From Cohnella silvisoli (lineage in GTDB: Bacteria; Bacillota; Bacilli; Paenibacillales; Paenibacillaceae), in the NCBI RefSeq assembly GCF_021190915.1, contig NZ_JAIOAP010000002.1:248001-312000 (forward strand): 64,000 bases of DNA. The letters are read 5' to 3'. A program made the position numbers and the translations under genes. The notes beneath the pieces were generated by a model. The model was given only the letters and a program-made list of their open reading frames with translations, was not told where the DNA came from and ran no database searches. Of the stretch, positions 8,753 to 16,899 are shown in pieces (within the stretch, counting starts at the first letter, position 1; every line of letters starts with the position of its first letter).

Positions 8753-11482
8753 TCATTCCTTCATTACGCGGATGGTCGCTCCTTGCGTGTCCACGATCAA
8801 AGGCACAACCGCTTCAACACCACCTTTCACAGACAAAATTTTCGATTTATCCACATAAATGCCATATTCGCCTATTGGCAGGCAGGATACGGTTAATGTG
8901 ACGATGTGTTGCACCTCGGCATGGCTTTCGATCCGGAAACGGATTTCGGAACGATCCTCTTGTACAAAAATCGGTGTCGTCGCCGAGATGTGATCCGTAT
9001 CGATATGCAGGGACGCTTTGAATTCCCCCAGTAATACGTGGAACCTTCTTCGAACGCCGTCCTTCATCGTAATTTCATATCCGCCGTCGACTTGGCTGTA
9101 ATCGCCGCCGTAGCAAAATAATCCGAATATCGGATCGTCGGCAAGGATCGTTGCCGCCCCTCGCAGTGCCCCGCAAAACCCTAGGTCGATTTCGCAGGAG
9201 TAATACCATGAACCGCGATGATGGTCCTGTTCAAGCCACGTTTGACCGAACGGAGAAGGCTCGAAGCCTCCGCCTGCGCTGCCGTCGTTGGCTTGTCCGG
9301 GATACCAGTAGCCATAATTGCTTTCCGGCGTTCCCGTATTCATGAGCGCCCATGAGCTTAACATCGAGGCGTAGCCTAACCGCAAATATTCATGCGGATT
9401 CGAGCTGTAATCAAGAGCGTAATCGAGCAGCGCCCAGCCTCCCATTTGAGACATATAGCTTAACGTGTACGCCCCGTTCGACTCGCCTCTATAATCGCTG
9501 CCATACAAGTAATAAGCCGGTGAAAGCCAACCGCGGCAAAAGATATTCGCTTCGATTTGAGCTTCCATGAATTTCACCGCGTTGCTCTGGGTGATAACTT
9601 CTTCGGCGTTCCGATCCGGTTGTTCACCGACTGATTTAACCGCGTGCTTCATCGCATATTTAGCTAGCGCATGCGTGCTTTCAAAGCCGGTCGAATCAAA
9701 CGGGTATTCCGAGCCGAACATATCGGCATTTTCATTCACGAAATGGATCGTTTTCTTCTTCCAGTGCTTTTCGAGCCGATACGCTTTCTCTAGCGACCCG
9801 ACAGCTTTTAGCTCGCAGATCAAGTCTTCAATAATCAATTCGTTGTACAGCCCGGTCTTATAGGCCGACCACTCGCCCGTTTCCTGCGGAATCGTAAACA
9901 TGGCGACCGCCGTTCTGTAAGCGCGCTCAAGATACGTTTCCTTCGAGAGCCTCGTTCGGAGATGCGGATAATTTTTCGTTACCCTGTACATGCTCCAATA
10001 CATTAATGCAATGTGCGGATAGTCGTAAATTCGCCATATGTGCGTTTTCCCTTTAGGCCCTTCGTCTTCGCTTGAACGGAGAACGTTCCAGTCCGGAATG
10101 CCGTAAATGCCGTATGGATATTCCTCTTGCTCCGTCCGCTGGAGGCCTCCCCAGACAAAGTGCTCGATATAATATTCGAGCGCTTCGATTTCCTGCTCGA
10201 CCGGGAATTCGGCATTTTTGGCGGCCAAATAGGCCGGTTTGCAAAGTCCGGGATCATCGCAGGTGACCTCGTAAATGCGCCATCCTTTGATTCGATCGTA
10301 ATTGTCGGGACCAAGCAGCACTTCGGTTTCCATGTTCCACTCGGCAAGGAGTCCGTTATACCATTTGGATGGATCGCGATACTGGGTTTTCGCGATAAAA
10401 GCTGCCCGTTTGTGGATCAGCGTTTCAACCGGCTCGGTAGCGAAAAATTCCAAATACGTTTGTTTCCCGCCGCCGTACCGCACCGTCACGAGGTTTTCGC
10501 CCAGCTTCCCGAACTTCACCTTATATACGTGCAAGTCGTCGCCTCGTTTGCCGACATAAGTCAACTCCGTGTCATCCGGAAACTCCGGCGTCACCGATTC
10601 GATCGGCTGTTTCGTCCGCAAATAGAACATCGCAAACAAATCGTTCGGCACGGTCATGCCGGGAATGACTTGAATGTCGATCAGCCCTTCGTCCACAATC
10701 GTATTGCGCACGTCGTCATAATCTTTCGCCCAATAGAACTTGAATGGATACGTCACCGAATCCCCTTGTGCCCCTTTAGGTGTGAGGAGCGCACCTGTAT
10801 GCGGCTGGCGCCATTTGGTACCTTTCTCCGTTGCGATTTGCCCTTGAGCCTTCGAATGAATATAAGCTCTGAGCTCTCGGTTTCCCTTTGGGCTCTCCTC
10901 TTCGGAGTAAAGATCAAAGTATTCCAGCTTCGTGTCGTTCGCCGTTGTCATGGTGAGGTACGGTCCGACACTATTGCAGCGCATCCAGAACATATAAGAA
11001 TTGTGGCCCGATACGAAGGCATGTCTCAGCACGCTTTCGTGCGGCTTCGTCCCCCATTCGTATGCCGAGTTCATCGGAAACGGGATGGACAAGTCGCCGA
11101 TTTCGATCGCTTGGTCGCTTTGATTCGTAATATGAACGGTGTAGTTCAAGCAATCCTGATCGATTTCAAACGAAATATCGAGTCCGATAGCCAGCTTCCC
11201 GTCGTCGTCGGAGTCGTAGCACGTGTCGTATTTCGAACCGTCGGCGGAGACGGCGATGTCGACAAGCCCTTTTTGCGCTAACGCTAACGTACTAAGCGAC
11301 GTCCAATCCTCATTCGGCTTCCGGTAGGCGACAAATACGTCCCCAAACCGTTTATCGCGCAAAATATATTGCGTATCAAATGCATCCCGCAAAAATTTAA
11401 GGCTTGTCACCGCCCCGTCTTTGAGCCGAATGTCAAAATTGCTTTTAGCGATCATATCGATCTTGCTTTTTTCGACCGTCAT
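8753..11482 (-). CDS. Large DUF5695-like protein, probable intracellular glycan-active enzyme
   Basis: A 909-residue protein with no signal peptide or membrane segment, so cytoplasmic. The N-terminal ~330 residues are beta-rich, and the C-terminal half has the aromatic-rich helical repeats typical of (alpha/alpha)6-barrel glycan enzymes, including EWNMETEVLLG and the segment rich in Tyr/Trp/Gly around residues 690-760. I recall this overall pattern as that of the DUF5695 family, but cannot confirm it without a profile search, and no enzyme activity is assigned. It sits 43 nt downstream of a GH127 gene and upstream of a sugar importer, in one probable operon, so a role in trimming plant glycan fragments is inferred. 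The ATG is preceded by AGGAGGG. Confidence 0.6.
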   Translation of the reverse strand: MTVEKSKIDMIAKSNFDIRLKDGAVTSLKFLRDAFDTQYILRDKRFGDVFVAYRKPNEDWTSLSTLALAQKGLVDIAVSADGSKYDTCYDSDDDGKLAIGLDISFEIDQDCLNYTVHITNQSDQAIEIGDLSIPFPMNSAYEWGTKPHESVLRHAFVSGHNSYMFWMRCNSVGPYLTMTTANDTKLEYFDLYSEEESPKGNRELRAYIHSKAQGQIATEKGTKWRQPHTGALLTPKGAQGDSVTYPFKFYWAKDYDDVRNTIVDEGLIDIQVIPGMTVPNDLFAMFYLRTKQPIESVTPEFPDDTELTYVGKRGDDLHVYKVKFGKLGENLVTVRYGGGKQTYLEFFATEPVETLIHKRAAFIAKTQYRDPSKWYNGLLAEWNMETEVLLGPDNYDRIKGWRIYEVTCDDPGLCKPAYLAAKNAEFPVEQEIEALEYYIEHFVWGGLQRTEQEEYPYGIYGIPDWNVLRSSEDEGPKGKTHIWRIYDYPHIALMYWSMYRVTKNYPHLRTRLSKETYLERAYRTAVAMFTIPQETGEWSAYKTGLYNELIIEDLICELKAVGSLEKAYRLEKHWKKKTIHFVNENADMFGSEYPFDSTGFESTHALAKYAMKHAVKSVGEQPDRNAEEVITQSNAVKFMEAQIEANIFCRGWLSPAYYLYGSDYRGESNGAYTLSYMSQMGGWALLDYALDYSSNPHEYLRLGYASMLSSWALMNTGTPESNYGYWYPGQANDGSAGGGFEPSPFGQTWLEQDHHRGSWYYSCEIDLGFCGALRGAATILADDPIFGLFCYGGDYSQVDGGYEITMKDGVRRRFHVLLGEFKASLHIDTDHISATTPIFVQEDRSEIRFRIESHAEVQHIVTLTVSCLPIGEYGIYVDKSKILSVKGGVEAVVPLIVDTQGATIRVMKE

Positions 11483-11525
11483 CGTTGATCTGCCCTCCTG
11501 TTCGTCGTGAGGTTGCCGTCTTCGC

Positions 11526-13481
11526 TTATTCCCTTACCCAAACGGCCATTTCGCCGCGCCCTCGATTGGCCCACGCGAAATAGGGGATGAATTTCACGGC
11601 AATCGGCACGTTTTGAACGCGTTCATCCGCTTTATAAAGCTGGTTTCCCCACTCGTCGGATAACCTCTTAACGCCTTTCGCGGTGATCGTCTGTAGTCCT
11701 CCGAGCAGTTCAGGCTCATAGGCGACAATAAATTCAGACGCCTCATCCAAAGCAATGTGGTGCAAGTTCGGGCCGTTGTCCGCTTCCTCCACGCAATATA
11801 CGATCGGACCGCGCTGCAACGCCGTCTTGCCAGCCGTTTCGCGAACTAAGGGGTGAGATTTCATCCGTTTAACCGGCATCGGAAGCGACAGTTCGATGAT
11901 ATCGCCTGGGCGCCATGTTCTAGTAAAATGCGCATATCCGTCAACGACGGTTTGTTCGAATGAAACAAAATTGCCGTTGATCCGGATTTTCGCCCCGGGG
12001 CACCAGTCCGGAATTCTTAATGCCATTGTAAAATTAGCTTCTTGCTCTCCCCCAAATTCGAAACGGACGTCGCCTTCCCACGGGAAGTTCGATTGCTGCG
12101 TGAAATGGATGGCTTGGCCATCCAACTCGCACTCCAACTCGCCGCCGATATATAAATGCGTATAGATCGTCCGATCTTTGACCGATACGATATACCGATT
12201 AAGCGATGCAAGCAATCGGGCGATGTTCGGCGGACAGCATGCACAGCCGAACCATTCCTGCCGCTGCGGCTTCACATGGCTGAACGTGTGGTTTTTACCG
12301 CACGCGTCTGGCCAAACCTCCAGCGGATTGACGTAGAAGAACCGTTTGCCGTCGCGAGACATGCCGCTAATGACGGTGTTGTACAGCGCTTTCTCCAGCA
12401 CGTCGGCATATTCGCTTCGAGGCTCTATCAAGAGCATGCGCTGCGCGAACAGGATTAATCCGATCGATGCGCAAGTTTCAGCGTAAGCGGTATCATTTGG
12501 TAAATCGTAGTCGAGAGAAAACGATTCTCCGTGAGCCATCGAACCGATTGCCCCGGTAATATACATTCGTTTTTCTACAATATTGCTCCATAGTCTCCTG
12601 CAAGCTTCAAGCAGCTGTTCATCGCCCGTTTCCGCTGCTACGTCTGCCATGCCGGTGCACATATACACCGCACGGACGGCATGTCCTTCCGCCGTTGTCT
12701 GCAAACGTACCGGCAAATGCGCCTGGCTGTAAGAACGATCCGAAGCGATATCGAGAAACGGAAAATGCACTTTGCCTTTGCGCTGTTTCAATTCCTTCTC
12801 ATAAAAGCTCGGTTCTTGTCCGCGTTCATCGAGGAAAAACTTGCTTAGCTGCAAGTACTTTTCATTGCCTGTTGCTTTATAAAGCTTAACAAGAGCCAGC
12901 TCCACCTCTTGATGGCCGTCGTAGCCTTGAATTTGACCGGGTTCCGGACCAAAAACCGAATCGATGCAATCCGCCAGCCGACAGCATACGTCCAACAGCT
13001 TTCTTTTTCCCGTCGCTTGATAATACGCAACGCCCGCTTCGATCATATGACCGGCGCAGTACAACTCATGGCATTCTGCCAAATTCGACCATCGTTCATT
13101 CGGTTCTTTTATCGTAAAATAAGTATTGAGGTAGCCGTCCTTCTGTTGGGCTTTGGCTACGATGTCAATCAGATCGTCTGTCACGCGCTCCAGCTCCGGA
13201 TCGGACTCCGATTCAAGCAAATAGCTGACCGCTTCCAGCCACTTGGCGATGTCGCTGTCTTGAAACACCATGCCCTGGAAGCTTCCTTGCTCCAATCCGG
13301 CGGCAATTTTCATATTCCGTATGGCATAGCTAGGCTCAGCGCCCTCAATCCGGTCATTCAGCGCTTCCCATTGATAGGGCACAACCACGTCGCGAACAAG
13401 ACGAATATAAGAAGACCAGAATGAATCCCGGATATGCAGTTTTTTTAATTGAAGCGATTTCATAAATGTTGTAGGATTCAT
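11526..13481 (-). CDS. GH127 beta-L-arabinofuranosidase (HypBA1-like), copy 1
   Basis: Glycoside hydrolase family 127 (DUF1680). Characterised members remove beta-L-arabinofuranose from hydroxyproline-linked arabinooligosaccharides of plant extensins, using a zinc-bound cysteine nucleophile. Both halves of the site are visible: Glu335-x-Cys337 in AETCAS and Cys413-Ala-Cys415-Cys416 in CACCPPN, closely matching Glu338/Cys340 and Cys417/Cys418 of HypBA1. The 651-residue protein has no signal peptide and would act on imported substrate. A TTG 18 nt upstream is in frame, but AAGGGAGG lies inside that extension, so the ATG at 13481 is preferred. It is divergent to an AraC regulator and heads the operon with the DUF5695-like and LplABC-like genes. 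Confidence 0.9.
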   Translation of the reverse strand: MNPTTFMKSLQLKKLHIRDSFWSSYIRLVRDVVVPYQWEALNDRIEGAEPSYAIRNMKIAAGLEQGSFQGMVFQDSDIAKWLEAVSYLLESESDPELERVTDDLIDIVAKAQQKDGYLNTYFTIKEPNERWSNLAECHELYCAGHMIEAGVAYYQATGKRKLLDVCCRLADCIDSVFGPEPGQIQGYDGHQEVELALVKLYKATGNEKYLQLSKFFLDERGQEPSFYEKELKQRKGKVHFPFLDIASDRSYSQAHLPVRLQTTAEGHAVRAVYMCTGMADVAAETGDEQLLEACRRLWSNIVEKRMYITGAIGSMAHGESFSLDYDLPNDTAYAETCASIGLILFAQRMLLIEPRSEYADVLEKALYNTVISGMSRDGKRFFYVNPLEVWPDACGKNHTFSHVKPQRQEWFGCACCPPNIARLLASLNRYIVSVKDRTIYTHLYIGGELECELDGQAIHFTQQSNFPWEGDVRFEFGGEQEANFTMALRIPDWCPGAKIRINGNFVSFEQTVVDGYAHFTRTWRPGDIIELSLPMPVKRMKSHPLVRETAGKTALQRGPIVYCVEEADNGPNLHHIALDEASEFIVAYEPELLGGLQTITAKGVKRLSDEWGNQLYKADERVQNVPIAVKFIPYFAWANRGRGEMAVWVRE

Positions 13482-13619
13482 TACATCCTCCCTTTTCAAT
13501 ATTATTTCTACCTAGATGAAAATGATATATTTCATATGTTAACTAATGTATCATTGAAATTACATCCTTAATTCCAACCGTATTTTTTAAAATCTCAACC
13601 TAATTTGAGGAGGATAATC

Positions 13620-14519
13620 ATGTCTTATCCCATACTGCATTTTATATCTCCGCCAGTCCCTTACTTTATCGATAGCGGCAAGCGCACCTATGTTCCCGGC
13701 GAACGGCATATAAGCCGAAATTTCATCAGCGTATTTGATTTGATTGTCGTCACGAAAGGAACTTTATTTATTGGGGAAAATTCGAATGAATGGACCGTTC
13801 GCCAAGGCGAAGCACTCATTTTGCGGCCTGACGGGTACCATTATGGGACAGCGCCATGCCAAGAGGAAACGGAAATCACGTGGATTCACTTTCATACGTT
13901 CGGAGCATGGGAAGAAAATAAAGAGATGAGCGAATGCCTGGAAAATCAATCCGCCCTCGTCGAAAAGCATAAGCAAAACGCCTATTTGAACCATTGCGAG
14001 GTTTGCTCTATCTTTATCCCGAAACATATGAAGCTTTCCGAAAAATCGCTCGGCGATTTGGCGCAGTTTTATGAATTGGATCATGACCCGCGTTCGTTGC
14101 GAAATTGGAAAAAGCAAACCGCGTTCCAGGTTTTCATGCAGCATCTGGACCGCGAATCGGCCTCGTCATCCGATGCGGCGGCCATCCGGCTAGCGGAAAA
14201 GGTGGAGATGTTCATCCGCCAAAACTATGCCGAAAAAATAACGAATTCGATGCTGCAAAATGAATTGAACTATCATCCGAATTATTTAGCCAAATGCATG
14301 CTGAAGATTTACGGCTTGACTCCGATCGATTATTTGCAGCAATACCGCATCGAACAAGCCAAAAAGCTGCTGCTCCAGACGAATTGGCCGATCGCGCGCA
14401 TCGCCGAGGAGGTCGGCTTTAATAACACCCCTTATTTTTCTACCTTCTTCACGAATAAAGAAGGCATTTCGCCGTCAAATTTTCGCATTAAAGTGATTGG
14501 GGCACATAGGCGAGTGTAG
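13620..14519 (+). CDS. AraC-family transcriptional regulator with cupin-type sensor domain
   Basis: The 299-residue protein has an N-terminal AraC-type cupin-like ligand domain (about 20-110, with GEALILRPDGYHYG) and a C-terminal double helix-turn-helix (about 195-295; PIARIAEEVGFNNTPYFSTFF is the second helix-turn-helix). The ATG at 13620 follows GAGGAGGATAATC; the longer frame would start inside this ribosome binding site. It is transcribed away from the GH127 gene at 11526-13481, with 138 nt between them, so it probably activates that operon in response to an arabinose-containing ligand. A hairpin at 14556-14594 follows. Confidence 0.88.
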   Translation: MSYPILHFISPPVPYFIDSGKRTYVPGERHISRNFISVFDLIVVTKGTLFIGENSNEWTVRQGEALILRPDGYHYGTAPCQEETEITWIHFHTFGAWEENKEMSECLENQSALVEKHKQNAYLNHCEVCSIFIPKHMKLSEKSLGDLAQFYELDHDPRSLRNWKKQTAFQVFMQHLDRESASSSDAAAIRLAEKVEMFIRQNYAEKITNSMLQNELNYHPNYLAKCMLKIYGLTPIDYLQQYRIEQAKKLLLQTNWPIARIAEEVGFNNTPYFSTFFTNKEGISPSNFRIKVIGAHRRV

Positions 14520-14555
14520 GAACGGACCTTTCCGAGATGTTTGAACACTCAACTA

Positions 14556-14594
14556 AAACGTGTACCGCCATCCATAGGACGGCGGTACACGTTT
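14556..14594 (+). terminator. Hairpin after AraC regulator gene
   Basis: An 18-bp stem with one mismatch and a 3-nt loop lies 36 nt after the AraC stop. The descending arm ends in GTTTGATAAT, a short U-run. Its core matches the hairpin at 326-362 with compensating arm changes, so both belong to one hairpin family and stand near the two IS-derived edges of the 15-kb segment. Confidence 0.7.
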
Positions 14595-14728
14595 GATAAT
14601 ATCAAGCTTAACCACGGAAAATAACCATAAGAAAACCGGAGGCTTGCCTTCGGCACTTTACTTTTGGCGGATATCCGTAATAAAGCAATCGTACCCGTCC
14701 GACACCCCTGTTCATGCCTACGGCTGTT

Positions 14729-14823
14729 CGCGAAGACGTACCTTTATCCCCTCGCATCAGAAGGAGAATAGGACCACCTCAGCGGCCCCTTACATCCTTT
14801 CCGCGAAAACGTACCTTTATCCC
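14729..14823. repeat. Two imperfect direct repeats upstream of the transposase
   Basis: CGCGAARACGTACCTTTATCCC occurs at 14729-14750 and 14802-14823, with one mismatch in 22 nt and further similarity (ATCAGARGG) just beyond; the period is 73 nt. They lie in the 454-nt gap between the AraC gene and the transposase. This gap otherwise holds only the hairpin at 14556-14594 and the transposase promoter; no gene is supported in it. Function unknown; possibly part of the left end of the element. Confidence 0.55.
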
Positions 14824-14897
14824 TTCCGATCAGAGGGAAAACCCTTGTCATGCATTTAAAAACAAACCCGGAACGTTGAAATTTAACCCGATATCTC

Positions 14898-14947
14898 TTG
14901 AAAATAGAACGCATGTTTGGTATGATATAAATAAGAACAAGTGTTCT
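14898..14947 (+). promoter_or_regulatory. Transposase promoter with two LexA/DinR (SOS) boxes
   Basis: TTGAAA (14898-14903) and TATGAT (14921-14926) are spaced by exactly 17 nt, a near-consensus vegetative promoter. Box 1, AGAACGCATGTTTG (14906-14919), fills the spacer. Box 2, AGAACAAGTGTTCT (14934-14947), lies over the expected transcription start. Both fit the Bacillus DinR/LexA pattern GAAC-RNRY-GTTY. The geometry is that of a promoter repressed by LexA and released by DNA damage. The ribosome binding site GGGGGGA and the ATG at 14974 follow. Confidence 0.75.
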
Positions 14948-14973
14948 ATTTTATAAAGATTGGGGGGACGTCT

Positions 14974-15897
14974 ATGTTTCCAGATCATCTGACCTTTGAG
15001 GCATTTTGCCAGCAGTTCAACTCAGAGCAGGCTTGCGCCGAGGCGCTGTTCGAAGCCAGATGGCCGGACGGCTTCCGTTGCCCGACTTGTCGTCATCCTC
15101 ACTTTTATCTCATCCAAACGCGCAGACTGCCTCTCTACGAATGCCGCTCCTGTCGCCATCAGACTTCTGTCATCGCCGGCACCATCATGGAAGGCAGCTC
15201 CACTTTGTTGACCCGCTGGTTCCAAGCGATGTTTCTCATCTCCCGGCCTTCCGGCATCAGCGCCTCCCGCCTGTCCCAAGTGATTCAGGTCACCTATAAG
15301 ACCGCGTGGCTCATCGCAAGAAAAATCCGCCATGCCCTGCAACAAGCCGATGAAGCCGATCCGCTCACGGGTGTTGTGCGAGTAGACCCTATCTCTTACG
15401 GTTACACGTATTATAGCGAGGCCCAGCAGCCCCTGTTGATCGGCGGATCCCTCGACGAGCGAGACGAGCCTCAGCAGGTCAAAATCAAACAACCGGATCC
15501 CAGCCATGTGAATAACGCGTTGAGGTGGATTGAAAAGCCTGGCGTCCAAGCGTTCGTAAACGATCATACGGATGGAGAGGCCGTGACAGTTTCGCGTGGC
15601 AAACTTCACCCTGCTTTGAACCCCATCAAGTGGAAGGTGACCGCGTGGCTGAACTTTACGTTTAATGGCATCGGGGCCAAACATTTGCAGGTTTATTTAG
15701 ACGAGTTTTGTTTCCGGTTGAACTTAAAACTCCGCCATGCCCCGGTCTTCAGCCAACTGCTCCATTGGTGCGCTGCGACGCCAACCCATACCTACAAAGA
15801 ACTGACCCGCAGCAAACCGGTTCTCACCGTTCCCTGGGTAGTCTGGGGAAGCAAAGCGAAGTGGAAAGGAAAATATCTCACCCTATGGAACGCTTGA
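14974..15897 (+). CDS. IS1595-family (ISXO2-like) transposase
   Basis: A 307-residue DDE-type transposase. An N-terminal zinc ribbon is formed by Cys36-x2-Cys39 and Cys57-x2-Cys60 (CPTC and CRSC). The ISXO2-like catalytic core follows, with first Asp in RVDP, second in TDGEAV, and a third position in the LNPIKWK region, where related proteins have Asn or Glu. The stretch AKHLQVYLDEFCFRLN is a characteristic family motif. A GTG at 14941 is open in frame, but the ATG at 14974 has TGGGGGGA upstream and is chosen; the GTG falls inside SOS box 2. A diverged second copy ends at position 14 of the window. No terminal inverted repeats were recognised, so mobility is not proven. Confidence 0.85.
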   Translation: MFPDHLTFEAFCQQFNSEQACAEALFEARWPDGFRCPTCRHPHFYLIQTRRLPLYECRSCRHQTSVIAGTIMEGSSTLLTRWFQAMFLISRPSGISASRLSQVIQVTYKTAWLIARKIRHALQQADEADPLTGVVRVDPISYGYTYYSEAQQPLLIGGSLDERDEPQQVKIKQPDPSHVNNALRWIEKPGVQAFVNDHTDGEAVTVSRGKLHPALNPIKWKVTAWLNFTFNGIGAKHLQVYLDEFCFRLNLKLRHAPVFSQLLHWCAATPTHTYKELTRSKPVLTVPWVVWGSKAKWKGKYLTLWNA

Positions 15898-16184
15898 TGC
15901 TTAGGATACCTGCTTTTTGAGTTGCCGATAACCCGTTCCGTTCCAATTCATTAAACGGCAAATTTGTGCGTGGTATCCGGGAATCCGCTGATTGCAATCT
16001 CCCTCTCAAATCATGGCATTTGAATATACGCTGGTTGCTACTCCCTCTCAATCATGGCATTCGTAAATCTACTGATTGGCAACTCACTACTGAGGCAAGG
16101 GGATAATGGTACGATTTCTCCGAAATGGCACGGAAATTAGGCGCCGGTTATTATTAAGCCAAGATGAGTAGATGTCCATAAACT
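15898..16184 (+). mobile_element. Non-coding tail of the IS1595-like element (copy B)
   Basis: About 290 nt directly behind the transposase that align with window positions 15-304. The alignment is nearly gapless around TTGCCGATAA, AAACGGCAAATTTGTGCGTG and ATGAGTAGATGTC. It includes three imperfect repeats of about 40 nt (roughly 15978-16083). Similarity ends after TAAACT, which probably marks the right edge of the element. The next 69 nt up to the XRE stop show nothing further that I can support. Confidence 0.7.
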
Positions 16185-16253
16185 GATAGTTTAAAAAAGG
16201 AGAACAAAGTCCCCCTTAATTGCGGTAGATGGAATCAAGCGATGCGGTAATTA

Positions 16254-16796
16254 CTAGCTTTGGGCCGAGCAAAACACCGACAAATAGCGCACTTCATCGG
16301 TAATCGGCGTAAACAAATGATCTTCAACAGAGTCGAAATAGAGGCTGTCTCCGGGGCTCAGCGAATATTCGACATTTCCTACCTTGTATGTCATGCTGCC
16401 TTCCAGTACGTAAATAAACTCTTCGCCGACGTGGGATACGGTTCGCTTTGGCGTCTCGCCTTTTTTCGCGACAAAATAAAACGGCTGCATAAGCTTATCC
16501 TGCCGTTCGACGGCCAAAGCCGCAAACGAGTAGCCCTTTTGCGTCTTGACCAGCTTCTGCATCGCCGCTTCCTTCGTCGTAAAGACGGTTCCGCCTTGTT
16601 CATGATCATCCAGCAATACCGATATTTTCGTGCCTAGAGCATCGGCAATTTTAATAAGCGTGCCGATCGGCGGAACGGTTTTACCGTTTTCGATTTTAGA
16701 TAGCAGGCTTTTTGTAAATCCGCAAATATTGGCGATTTCGTCCAAATTGCGGTGCTGCTCTTTTCTGATTTTACGAATTTTCGTTCCTAAATCCAT
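16254..16796 (-). CDS. XRE-family regulator with C-terminal cupin domain
   Basis: The 180-residue protein has an N-terminal Cro/C1-type helix-turn-helix (about 1-65; LDEIANICGFTKSLLSKIENGK) joined to a cupin sensor domain (about 105-175; VGEEFIYVLEGSM and SPGDSLYFDS). This architecture is common in regulators of amino-acid or amine catabolism. It is the last gene of the co-directional hydroxyproline/GH127 run but also has its own likely promoter at 16839-16867 (TTGACG-17-TACAAT). It is the best local candidate to bind the palindrome inside the main operon promoter at 34344-34372; that link is inference. Confidence 0.87.
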   Translation of the reverse strand: MDLGTKIRKIRKEQHRNLDEIANICGFTKSLLSKIENGKTVPPIGTLIKIADALGTKISVLLDDHEQGGTVFTTKEAAMQKLVKTQKGYSFAALAVERQDKLMQPFYFVAKKGETPKRTVSHVGEEFIYVLEGSMTYKVGNVEYSLSPGDSLYFDSVEDHLFTPITDEVRYLSVFCSAQS

Positions 16797-16838
16797 TCGG
16801 CTCGTTCCTCTTCCGTATCATCGCATTCAACTGGGTTT

Positions 16839-16881
16839 ATTGTATTGCAATTCGGTCGAAGCGTCAATTGAAGCGCTTTGA
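16839..16881 (-). promoter_or_regulatory. XRE gene promoter with cre-like sequence upstream
   Basis: Reading the minus strand, TTGACG (16862-16867) and TACAAT (16839-16844) are 17 nt apart and lie about 45 nt from the XRE start. Immediately upstream is an imperfect match to the catabolite-responsive element around AAGCGCTTT (16868-16881; three mismatches to the 14-nt cre consensus). The promoter is well supported; the cre is weak. Confidence 0.5.
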
Positions 16882-16899
16882 CATCAAAGCCCTTTTGAT

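Noticed and set aside
10127..11281. 384-codon plus-strand open frame
   Set aside because: It is the shadow of the DUF5695-like gene in a GC-rich frame; no recognisable family and no ribosome binding site.
14974..15897. Transposase as a decayed pseudogene
   Set aside because: The reading frame is complete with zinc-ribbon cysteines, and the third catalytic position in this family may be Asn, so loss of activity cannot be claimed.
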